Shown: piece after piece, positions 16,829-27,218 of the stretch | Numbering within the stretch: position 1 is the stretch's first letter | Layout of the letters: every line of letters begins with the position of its first letter | Assembly: GCA_015039365.1 (NCBI GenBank) | Contig: WION01000025.1 | Span: forward strand, 328,204 to 392,203 | Origin: Amanita rubescens | Lineage: Eukaryota > Basidiomycota > Agaricomycetes > Agaricales > Amanitaceae | Direction of reading: 5' to 3' | Length of the DNA stretch: 64,000 bases | The notes under the pieces: generated by a model | Seen by the model: only the letters and a program-made list of their open reading frames with translations | What the model was told of the DNA's origin: nothing | Database searches by the model: none | Position numbers and translations under genes: made by a program

Positions 16829-17608
16829 TAGTGTTTTAAAGTCCGGTTCGGTCCGGTTTTTCACTCTATTTTTGGCGCAACCGGACCCAACCAGTTTTTT
16901 GGAATTTCTAATTTGGGGACAACCGGACCAAAACCGGTGACAACCGGTCTTTCTATATTGCAGGCACATTGTGCAACCGGTTGCGACCGGTTTTCACTCA
17001 AAACTGTTTATGTAATAGCAAAAAAATCGAATTTTATTAATATAAAAGTATATGAGTTCCTAAAGTGCCAGAATAAGTTATAATGTGGCATTGGATATGT
17101 CATTTGTTGAGATCTGATAGTTATTGCATTGATAAAAGGGGTTGCATAGGTGGATGCATAAGTGGGCACTCGGATGACGTTGCTAAAATTAGAAACAAAG
17201 AAAATTCGACAACAAAGATGTCATTGATATGTTATTCTCAGGGGTTACAGGTCAGAATATGCTATATCATGGCATTGGATATGTCATTTGTTGAGATCTG
17301 ATAGTTTCTACATTAATACAAGGGGTTGCATAGGTGGATGCGGAAGTGGACACTTGGATGACACTGCTAAAATTAGAACAATTTCTAATTTCGGCAGCGT
17401 CATCCAAGCTTGCACCGGCCAATCCACCCCTCCAACCCTCCAAACGGTTGCTGAAAAAGACCGGTTGCAACCGGTTTTGCAACCGGTCTTTGACATCTGG
17501 CCCAAAGCCTCGGACCGAAACTGTTTCAAGGCTGCAGCTGGCAAAACCGGCAACCGCGGTTCGGTTGCCGGTTTTTTGCCGGTCCTTTAACCGGACTTTA
17601 AAACACTA
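16829..17608. mobile_element. hAT-3, 780-bp non-autonomous hAT
   Basis: Perfect 20-bp terminal inverted repeats begin TAGTGTTTTAAAGTCCGGTT and are flanked by a perfect 8-bp duplication TGCTAACC (16821-16828 and 17609-17616). Both subterminal regions are packed with AACCGG/CCGGTT motifs. Inside is an approximate direct duplication: two GGTTGCATAGGTGGATGC phrases at about 17140 and 17325. There is no transposase. Confidence 0.93.
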
Positions 17609-17616
17609 TGCTAACC

Positions 17617-18689
17617 TCCATTTGTTGTTGTACATAGATAGTATAGTATAGATTAAATAGAAATCTATTTTGGGCTTGCAAATGTGACATTAGACAATTA
17701 ACATTACAAGCTTCACATACACCATATGTGATAAGTTTATACATTTTGAGCTGCACTGCATACTAGGGACAATCTATGCATCAAGATATTGAAATATTGA
17801 AGATTTTTGGGTTCACTGCAATGGTTTGTTAGACATTGACCACCATCTCTTCAGCCGACTCTTCCATCACCAGCTCACCCATTTTGACATCCCCAACCTC
17901 CTGCTTACCATCTCAATTTCTTCAATTTCTGGCTAGCCCATCATGTCACCTTCATTTGCAGCCCTGCCAATGGCCAGCAGTCAAAGGATGAGGAGGCTGG
18001 GAACAATGTTGATGAGAAATATGCTGCCAAATGTCAAAAATAAGTTTAAATAATGCACTGAAGAGACAGAGGCACTTATGGGTGGTTGATGATAATAGCC
18101 ATTGAATTGAATGCAAAATGGATGAAAATGTACTATGTCATACATAAGAAAATATCATAAATAGCTATCTGATAACATACCTTGAAAGAGGTGTGAGTTG
18201 TGCTTGTAAGCAAGCATGGGCTGTGACTAGTAAAAGAACATGTTCAAACAAATGAGAGCATGCAGTGAGATTTAAATTATTAAGTTATTCATGAGCATGT
18301 ACTTTGTGAAACAAATCCATACATGGTAACTTAACAGAAGTCAGGCAAGTGGGTAGTGGAAATGAGGAGGGATAGCTTTGATGGTATACTTCAAGTGTCT
18401 CATCAGTAAAGAACACAAAAACATGTACCAGAATAAGTGGTGGTAACGGGAATGAGCAGCTGGACAAACAATAGGATGTGGTACAAACAATAGGATGTGG
18501 TACAAACAATAGGATGTGGTACAAACAATAGGATGTGGTCAAAACCAACAACTGTTAGTGTAAACACAAGCACACACTTTGAGAAATGAAATTTGTTAGG
18601 GTGCCTTGGTAGTTGAAAGAAAGTGGGCAGCAATAACTTGGAGCTTATCAATATGGAATGAAAGTCTGTGGATGGCAAAAGTGATACAT
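17617..18689. other. No gene found; minisatellite at 18464
   Basis: The stretch is AT-rich with only short unsupported frames. A four-copy 19-bp minisatellite occupies 18464-18539. Nothing else stands out. Confidence 0.5.
18464..18539. repeat. 19-bp minisatellite, four copies
   Basis: Unit ACAAACAATAGGATGTGGT is repeated four times without variation (18464-18482, 18483-18501, 18502-18520, 18521-18539). Confidence 0.95.
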
Positions 18690-18921
18690 GTTGAATATTG
18701 AGTGATTACACATCAGATATCGCTCAAATCCTTTATATTTAGTGTTACTATACTATATTCTTTGTTTTGTGTATAAGAAGTTAGTTTGTAGGTACAGCAG
18801 TTGTGTCTGTGGACAAAATGCAATATAGTGGACACCTAAACTCACCCCTGGTGGGATTAGTAGTGAATAGAACCAAACAGTCCAAGTTTCCTTACATGTA
18901 GGGAACTACAGCACCTACACT
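18690..18921 (+). repeat. Dispersed repeat R1, copy 2
   Basis: It matches the reverse complement of the 1806-1784 plus 574-370 part of copy 1, starting at GTTGAATATTGAG and ending near CACCTACACTT. It is uninterrupted at the site where hAT-1 sits in copy 1, so it gives the empty-site sequence around ATCAGATATC. It lacks the last ~100 bp present in copies 1 and 3. Confidence 0.65.
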
Positions 18922-18934
18922 TTATGGGGCATAT

Positions 18935-20229
18935 ATCAACAACTTAACTAGGCATGAACCTGCTTGCTGATCTGACAAGAATTCTGTGTCTTGACAGGGT
19001 ATCATCTTCAGGGGAAAAAGAGGTGTTTGATTTTGAGTCCTGGCATTGCTCAGGTTTTGTCTGGTGATATTCACATGATATAGATTACATAAATAACTGA
19101 TTTGTCATATTACTAATTCAATTTTCCTGAGAACACTTGTAGGCAAGCTGCCTGTTGAGTCCTATCTTTTTTGCCCATGAAACAAGTGGTCAAGTAATAT
19201 GGCCCAATCTTGCCAACACAGTGCTACAAGTCTGGTTGTCTATGTGCAGTTGAATGTAAATGATCATCAATGTGTTTGAGCATTTCTTCACTTTCAAAGA
19301 TCCACCAGCAAATCTTTTTGTTGTCCTCTGCATCCTTCCACCCCAACTCTTTCCAGTATTCCAACTCTCCCTTTGAGTAATCTTGCTCATTGCCCCTGCT
19401 GCCTCCAAATCTTCCATGCACCAGAGCTTTAATCCAGTGTGTAAATGTCAGGACTGCATGGATTGTCCTGGCAGGTAGGGTAAAACATGTTTGATCATTA
19501 CCTAACAACAGCAGCTCCATGTTGTGCAATAGGACAATGGCATCCTTGGTTGAAAGGGAAATGCCCCCTGAAAGGCACTTTTGGAGGTAGATAACATCCA
19601 GAGTAATCCATATGAGGGCCTGTGATGGCACCTGTTGGGATGATGCAGCTTGCCCAAAGCAGCACTTCAGGAGCCTGCACTTGAGGCTTTTTCTTCACCC
19701 CCACAGACCACATCGTTAAGTGCGTGAACGTGCATGTGGGCCAGGCGCAGTTTACAAGCCCACTGCCTTTGCATGCTGGCAATGCTGACAAATCAAGTGC
19801 TGAGCCAGCTAGAGCCGGCTCCTTGCAACTGGCTGAGCCAAAAAATCGGCTCTGGCAACTCAGCCTAGCCTAGCTTCGGCAACACTACTTGTAACCAATT
19901 TTTGGCTGAGCTGAATTTTGGAAGCAGTATCTGAGATGTGGATTGCCACTCTAAACCAAACAAAATTGACCTGGGCTGGCCAGTTACCCAAGTTGCAGAT
20001 TGCCACACTGAACCAAATAAACACAGCCAAATTTGACAATGGCTTGATGGTGTCACCATTGCTTTCTTTGCTTTCTGCTGTAGTTTAGGACATGTATAGT
20101 TGTGATGTCTAGTAGGGTCAAAAAAAATTGATTGCTACTAATGATGTATACTATTTCTGTTCATGAGGGTAACAGGTACTTAAGAAAGGCCTCGGACCTG
20201 CCGCACATAGTGGCAGTCCATACTTGCCA
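18935..20229 (-). other. Region between R1 copies 2 and 3; protein-like fragments
   Basis: Minus-strand open frames at 19224-19631 and 19498-19791 are long for this AT-rich stretch and look protein-like (for example a K-I-C-W-W-I-F segment). They overlap in different frames and share no motif I recognise. They may be relics of a transposon or host gene. About 19790-19860 has AGCCGGCT-type palindromic phrases. Confidence 0.3.
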
Positions 20230-21390
20230 AGTACTATATTCTTTGTTTTGTGTATAATAAGTTAGTTTATAGGTGTAGCGGTTGTGTCTGTGGACAAAAC
20301 ACGATATAGTGGACACCTAAACTCATGCTTGATGGGATAGGTAGTAAATAGAACCAACAGGCCAGGATTCCTTACATGTAGGGAACTACAGTACCTACAC
20401 TTGGATATAGACTTGATATAACTGCTATCAACTGTTATAGATAGTGTTTCTATTTCCAGTCTCTCAGGACCAAAAAAGACCGGAAATGGACCAGACCAGG
20501 ACTGATTTGGACTGGACTGCAGTCTCAGGTCTTAGGAGGTCCAAGGGCAGTCTGGTTCCGGTCTTTTTAAAATTTTAAAATCAAAAAAACTGCAAAAGAC
20601 CGGTCTAGACCGGTCCTAGACCACTAATTGTCACATGTGACCAACACAGTCATGTTCTCCTATATTTTAGCTTTTTTTTGAGTATTGAAACATAAAAAAC
20701 GGTTGAGATTTGAGTTCACAGTAGTAAAGTTTGTCTAAAGTTATATATAACATGTGAATTTTGAAAACATCTGTTGTTGCAACACTCCAGGTAAGGTATT
20801 CTGAAATTAACTAATCTAGGTATGCTCTAGTACATCCAATGGAACATAGTTGAACAGTGGGAGGGTGAGGGTCAGCAACACTGGGCTTCATTCTCTCTTT
20901 GGTGATCTCTTTGGCAATCTCTTTGGCAATGTTTGGCAGTCTCCTGGGTTTTATATGGCTCATCTGAGTGCAGCTGGGTGTGAGAGGGTGTGAGAGGGTG
21001 TGAGAGGGTGAGGGTTACGAACATATTGATATTTATGAAGTTTTGTAGTTTTAAATTGTTGTATGGGAGACATAGGGACATAGAAACTAATGTAAGAACT
21101 GGTCTAGACCAGTCCAAGACCAGTCCAAGACCAGTCCAGACCAGGACCAGTCCTGGACCGGTCTTAACTGGTCTTTTTTTTAAATTAAGACCAGTCTTGT
21201 GGTCTTAAGCGGTCCAGTTCCAGTCTTTTCGATATCAGGGACACCCTGAGACTGGTCCGGTTTTGGTCTTTCCAAAAAAGGAAAAAAAACCGGACCAGAC
21301 GGGACCTTGAATCACTAGTTATAGACCGCATTTGTGAACATCTAAAGCATGTATTAAGTCTATCAGAGGGTTACACAACTACTACAACAC
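20230..21390 (+). repeat. Dispersed repeat R1, copy 3 (split by hAT-4)
   Basis: 20230-20433 and 21326-21390 together match copy 1, with hAT-4 inserted between them inside ACTGTTATAGA. Copy 1 (reverse strand, about 330-360) shows the uninterrupted sequence, confirming the insertion point. Confidence 0.7.
20442..21317. mobile_element. hAT-4, 876-bp non-autonomous hAT
   Basis: The element is flanked by a perfect 8-bp duplication GTTATAGA (20434-20441 and 21318-21325). Ends are TAGTGTTTC and the complement of TAGTGATTC, so the inverted repeats are imperfect. Subterminal regions are rich in GACCGGTC/CTGGTC motifs. No transposase is present. The interior has three GTGTGAGAGG units near 20980-21010. 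Confidence 0.9.
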
Positions 21391-22192
21391 TTGTAGTGAG
21401 TTGCAACAACACTCGCAATGAGTTGCAACAACACTTGGTGCATTTTTAACACTCCCTTCATGGAGACCTTGAACTGCTCTGGTAAGAGGTCCAACTTTCC
21501 TAAGCCAGAGCTCAATGCAGGGATGGTGAGGGCACCAATTTGGGTCACCTCTTCAATAGGATCAAAGCAGTATCTGACTTCAGAGAAGATGAGTGATGTT
21601 ATCACTGTGCCAACTGAGATGTGATCTGCAACCACCAAGTATGGAATTGACAGTACTTATATCTTGCATGCTCGAAGCAAGTTGCTATATCCTGTTTGGA
21701 CTCCACCCAAACCCTGGACCCCAGACCCTGATGAACACCCAACCATACCCCATGACCATTCCACACTCATTTCACAACTTGTATCAAGCCCCCAAAAACT
21801 GCATCACAACTGCATCACAAACTCCATGCCTCGGACTCTGTACCATTCTTGATATTTCACTAAGTTCCTTTCTGCGTACTTTCCATATGACACTTCACTT
21901 GTTTCATTCACCCTTTGTTTCATCTCGGGCATCACTGGTATCATTGTCCCTTCATACCATATGCTCAACTCCACTTTCTGTTCCATATCTCTATGGTTTC
22001 CTTGCTTAGCTAGTTCACATCAGAACATGGCCATAGCTCCCCTTGTCAGACTACATACATATATAAGGCCTCACTTGTACACATACATACAGTAGTCTGA
22101 ATATCGACTTGGATTGTGCCCCAACTCACATTGACTCCCTGTCTTTTATCATCTATGATCTCACCCAGAGTGCTTGCCCTCCAGACTCCAGA
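21391..22192. other. No supported gene upstream of element E
   Basis: Short frames on both strands overlap one another and carry no recognised motif. A TATATAAGG phrase lies near 22058-22067, about 130 bp before the E LTR. Its role is unknown. Confidence 0.4.
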
Positions 22193-22625
22193 TGTTACAA
22201 ACGTACGTCATGGCCTATCTTTTTCTTTATCTTATCACTTTCATCATCCCTCCTACGTCATTGATTGCATATGCGTTCCTTCTGGAACATTCATCGTTTA
22301 TCATATGCCAGTTACCTTTTATCACATGCATGTCCATTTTTCACATGTTAACCGTTTCATTATCACATGTAACCGTTCTCATTATCACATGCATAACTAC
22401 TTACTATATTTGCATATATACCTTGTACTATATAAACCATGCAAATATATGGCTAGACCTCAGTCTAGTTTTAACAGTCAAAATCTGTCTCATTATCATC
22501 TAAGCTCCCTTGAGGACTTATCCGATAACGCTCTTATCCTTTGAACATTCTTAAGTGCTGGAACTCCTTGAGGAACCTACGGTACCTGATAGGCTTGACT
22601 TGTCAGTGAACGAACAAATGTAACA
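22193..22625 (+). repeat. Element E 5' LTR
   Basis: 433 bp, TGTTACAAACG to AATGTAACA. It contains the sequence AGTCTAGTTTTA (22462-22473), the predicted RNA 5' end. Confidence 0.9.
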
Positions 22626-23417
22626 ATAAAACTAGACTCCTCTCCGAGCACGATAGCTTTAACGCTCTCACCTCCCATCATTCATCATTGCTCCATGACA
22701 ATCTAAAAGTACCCCTCCGAATAACGCCAAGAGAAGCCCCCTTGATCATCTCTATTATCTTGACGAATATTCCATTCATTGGGATAAACGAGAGAACGGC
22801 TGGTGTTATACCACTTCAGGAAAACCCGTACCAGGTCATCAATTCTGGGTCAAGCAAAAACTCGGTAGACCACCGAATCAATCCTTTGCATTCGAAGGAG
22901 GACTATACCTAAACGAACGAAAGCTTGACTTTGACCAAAAAAATAAACGTTGGTATGCCACTGAACCGGAAACAGGAGAAGAAGCGTACTATATTAGAGA
23001 CGAATATTTTGAAGGAGAACCCTTCATAGGAGGAAAAGAGGAGTTATCACGAACTGCGCTACAACGTTGGAAGAAAGCGAACAAACCAGAGACCGTAACC
23101 ACTAGTCAAGAAACTCCCGTCACATCACCACAAGTTCCTTACAGAGAAAGCGCCAAACCATCAGGAGAGTCCGATAAAGAAGACGATAAAAACCCTTTTT
23201 CTGAACAAGAGGAAGAAGAAGAATCCCAGGATAAACTTGTATACATATCAGGAACTGAAGACGTTGTTATACCTACAGTCGAACAACGAGTTGAAGACGA
23301 AACCTCAGCTCAATTCATCGCTTCCTTATCCCTTATAACTGAACTGAAACTCGAAGCTACACGACCCACACCATTAGCACCCTACACCCCATTTCTATAT
23401 CTGTTTGTCCCACCAAC
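22193..23417 (+). mobile_element. Element E, truncated Ty3/gypsy copy (family D)
   Basis: It has a 5' LTR (22193-22625), a self-priming site (22627-22638) and about 780 bp of the leader/Gag reading frame. The copy is cut at 23417 by insertion of element D. E differs from D by many synonymous changes. For example H-Q-F-W-V-K is encoded with different third bases in the two copies, so the family was under protein-level selection before these copies died. Confidence 0.85.
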
Positions 23418-23846
23418 TGTTACAAACGTACGTCATGGCCTATCTTTTTCTTATCTTATCATCTATGTTATCTCTCCTACATCACTGTTTGCATATGCGT
23501 TCCTTCTGGAACATTCATCGTTTATCATATGCTATTTCATTTTATCACATGTATGTCGATTATCACATGTAAACCGTTTCATTATCACATGCAACTGTTT
23601 CGTTATCACATGCATACCTACTTACTATATTTGCGTATATACCTTGTACTATATAAAATACGCAAATATACGACTAGACCTCAGTCTAGTTTTAACAGTC
23701 AAAATCTGTCTCGTTATCGTCTAAGATCCCCTGAGGACTTATCCGATAACACTCTACTCTTTGAACGTTCTTAAGTGCCGGAACTCCCTTGAGGAACCTA
23801 CGGTACCTGATAAGCTTGACTTATCAGTGAACGAACAAACGTAACA
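23418..23846 (+). repeat. Element D 5' LTR
   Basis: 429 bp, TGTTACAAACG to AACGTAACA. TATAAA is at 23652-23657, followed 26-31 nt later by AGTCTAGTTTTA (23683-23694). A CTGATAAG-CTTATCAG stem occurs near the 3' end. Confidence 0.93.
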
Positions 23847-23847
23847 A

Positions 23848-23859
23848 TAAAACTAGACT
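23848..23859 (+). promoter_or_regulatory. Element D self-priming primer-binding site
   Basis: TAAAACTAGACT lies one nucleotide after the LTR and is the exact complement of AGTCTAGTTTTA at 23683-23694. The offset and length are the same as in elements A and B, although the sequence is unrelated. Confidence 0.85.
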
Positions 23860-23883
23860 CCTCTCCGAGCACGATAGCTTTAA

Positions 23884-24672
23884 CGCTCTCACCTCCCATC
23901 ATTCACCATTGCTCCACGACAATCTAAAAGTACCCCTCCGAATAATGCCAAACGAAACCCCCTTGACCATCTCTATTATCTCGACGAACATTCCATTCAT
24001 TGGGATAAACGAGAAAACGGCTGGTGTTATACCGCTTCAGGAAAACCCGTACCAGGTCACCAGTTTTGGGTAAAACAAAAACTTGGAAGACCGCCAAATC
24101 AATCCTTCCCATTCGAAAGAGGATTATACCTAAATGAATGTAAACTTGCCTTTCACGAAGGCAGTAAACGTTGGTACGCCACTGAATCGGAAACAGGAGA
24201 AGAACCGTACTTTATTAGAGACGAATATTTCGAAGGAGAACCCTTTGTAGGAGGAAAAGAGGAGTTATCACGAACCGAGCTACAACGTTGGAAGAAAGCA
24301 AACGAACCAGAGACCATAACCACTAGTCAAGAAACTCCCATCGCCTCACCACACATTCATTACAGAGAAAGCGCCGAACCGTCAGGAGAGTCCGATAAAG
24401 AAGACGATAAAAATTCTCTTTCTGAAGAAGAAAAAGAAGAAGAATCCCAGGATAAACTCGAATACGCACCTGGAACCGAAGATGTTGTTATACCCACAAT
24501 TGAACAACGAGTTGAAGACGAAACCTCAGCTCAACTCATCGCTTCCTTATCCCTTGTAACCGAATCAAGACTCGAAGCTACACGACCCGCACCATTACCT
24601 CCTGTTACTTTTCCATATTTGTCTACCTCACCAATCAATCCATTTCCTTCTAGGAAAGGAAAAGAACGAGAT
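23884..24672 (+). CDS. ATG-less leader frame continuous with D gag
   Basis: From the stop at about 23881 the gag frame is open for 263 codons without any ATG. The first in-frame ATG is at 24673. The encoded segment has a W-rich beginning (H-W-D-K-R-E-N-G-W-C-Y) and an E/S-rich acidic tail. Element E keeps the same protein despite numerous third-base differences, so the frame is translated in the living family. Initiation could be at a non-AUG codon or through a spliced upstream exon. No function is recognised. Confidence 0.6.
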
Positions 24673-24932
24673 ATGAGTGGATCTGGATCAGGACCCCGGA
24701 CCGAACCAAGGTCAGATCTACCGAAAATCAAACCTCCTAAACCATTCGAAGGAGATCGAAAATATCTCAATCCGTTCATAGCGAAAGCCGAATTATTCAT
24801 GAAAATGAATAAAATGATGGATGCCCAAGATAAGATACAGTTCATTATGTATCATATTGACGGCAACGCTCAACAATGGCGCGACAACAAAATAACTGAA
24901 TATGACGCCGAAACGACAAAATACACCAACTA

Positions 24933-26496
24933 CAGTGGGCAACAAAACCGTTGCAATGATTGGTGGTCCTGAAAAGATTGGTCATCCATGCATCAGGCAA
25001 ACTTTGACAAATTGGTAGAAATTCAGGGATGATAGAGTAGCTTCTTAGCTACAATCTGAGCCCATATTCATGATGATTGGATCAGTGGTTCATGAGATAT
25101 AAAATGGTTTGTGAGGCAGTGTCATTGCAACAGTTTTGTTGCTGACATGGCCAAACACCAAAACCGGTATGTGGTGCTCATGTAACCCTTCTAAATATGA
25201 TATGGCCATGTTCAATAACTTGGTTGTATGCCAATAAGACCATAACAATGCCTATAACTGACTACATGCCTCATCTATGCTGGTTGAAAGGTTGAAAATG
25301 CCCCACTACCTTCTGCTGGCCATTCTACCTATGGGGTTGTCATGTCTATCCCAGAACCACATCAAAACATCTTAAAGACTGTTGTAACTATCTTATGAAG
25401 TATGTTGAGAGTGCTGGGAGGGCTTCATGTCACACTGCTAATGGATCCTGTGGTGATTACCATGGTCAATAATGGTTACTATAGGACTATTGTCATAACA
25501 GTCAATGCTGACATGATGTTTATCATCCAAAATGTTGTAATAATGGTTGCCAGTGATATTTCTGTGACTTCTAATGACCATTACAGCTTCCCTGCCCCCC
25601 ACAGAAGCTGAGACACACACGTGTCTACCACCAAATCTTGGTAGGCCCATTGTTTCCTGTCATCAAGCACCTCAATAACTGCTATTCATGCCAATTCTGT
25701 CCCTAATAATCAAATTTGGTCTCATATGACCAGGAAACCACTCCCAGACAATTGAGCTTCACTCTGTTTGTGTTGCTGCATGGATTATGCTACATTACAT
25801 GAATGCATGGGTCAGTAGGGACTTCCTCCTACTCTAAATATACTGTAGTGACCATCAGAAATCACAGGAATATCACTGGTAACCATTATTACAACATTTT
25901 GGATGATGAACATCATGTCAGCATTGACTGTTATGACAATAGTCCTATAGTAACCATTATTGACCATGGTAATCACCACAGGATCCATTAGCAGTGTGAC
26001 ATGAAGCCCTCCCAGCACTCTCAACATACTTCATAAGATAGTTACAACAGTCTTTAAGATGTTTTGATGTGGTTCTGGGATAGACATGACAACCCCATAG
26101 GTAGAATGGCCAGCAGAAGGTAGTGGGGCATTTTCAACCTTTCAACCAGCATAGATGAGGCATGTAGTCAGTTATAGGCATTGTTATGGTCTTATTGGCA
26201 TACAACCAAGTTATTGAACATGGCCATATCATATTTAGAAGGGTTACATGAGCACCACATACCGGTTTTGGTGTTTGGCCATGTCAGCAACAAAACTGTT
26301 GCAATGACACTGCCTCACAAACCATTTTATATCTCATGAACCACTGATCCAATCATCATGAATATGGGCTCAGATTGTAGCTAAGAAGCTACTCTATCAT
26401 CCCTGAATTTCTACCAATTTGTCAAAGTTTGCCTGATGCATGGATGACCAATCTTTTCAGGACCACCAATCATTGCAACGGTTTTGTTGCCCACTG
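24933..26496. mobile_element. Palindromic Tc1/mariner-type element in D gag
   Basis: The ends are CAGTGGGCAACAAAACCG in both orientations, flanked by TA on each side (24931-24932 and 26497-26498), the duplication typical of Tc1/mariner. The two halves are near-perfect reverse complements (paired coordinates sum to 51429), leaving a loop of only about 200 bp (25612-25811). No transposase is encoded; mirrored short frames are shadows. The whole 1564 bp can fold into one hairpin of roughly 680 bp. Confidence 0.9.
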
Positions 26497-27218
26497 TATG
26501 ACGCTTTTATTAAAGAACTGAAAGAAGATTGGTGACAAGTAGACGAAGCAGGATTAGCCATGCACAGATTACTCACATGGAGAAAACTCCCGAAGCAATC
26601 AATTAATCAATATATCGTGCGCGTCGATCGAGATATCAATTTAGCCAAAATCACTGATGATACGACGAAATGTCATCTCTTAGTTTTGGGATTACCAAAC
26701 ACATTATGAGAAAAACTACGACTAGGAGGTGCCCCGACAACCTATAAATCATTACGAACTCGTATCCTTGACATAGAGGTGGCGAACACTTTATTCTCCA
26801 CTTTTGGCCAAGTTAAAGAATTTGAGGATAAAATGGAGGTCGATGAGGCCATATTAGAATTAAATCAACAAGCGCGACGAATGCAGATTGCGGAAACCTC
26901 TATGGAATGGGTAAAAACTGCTGTATGTTATGGATGCGGAAAAACAGGACATTTAATCTCGGATTGCCCTAATCCCAAAAAGAAACGACAAAATCTTGGG
27001 AATAAACGAGGAAGGGCAGCCCCTAAAGGACAGTTTCGAGGAAAACCACGTGGACGAAACAGTAACCGCGACAAAGGAAAGGGAAAAGGAAAACGAATCA
27101 GAGCGCTGGATGCGGATAGCGGTGAAGACAATAGTGGCTCGTCAAGTGAAGAATCCGACAGTGAAAACGACGAAAACCAGAGAATCGCCGTCATACGAGA
27201 AATGGCGAAAACATTACC

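Noticed and set aside
18464..18539. Regular direct repeats that could suggest a CRISPR array
   Set aside because: Head-to-tail 19-bp units without spacers in a eukaryotic context; a minisatellite.
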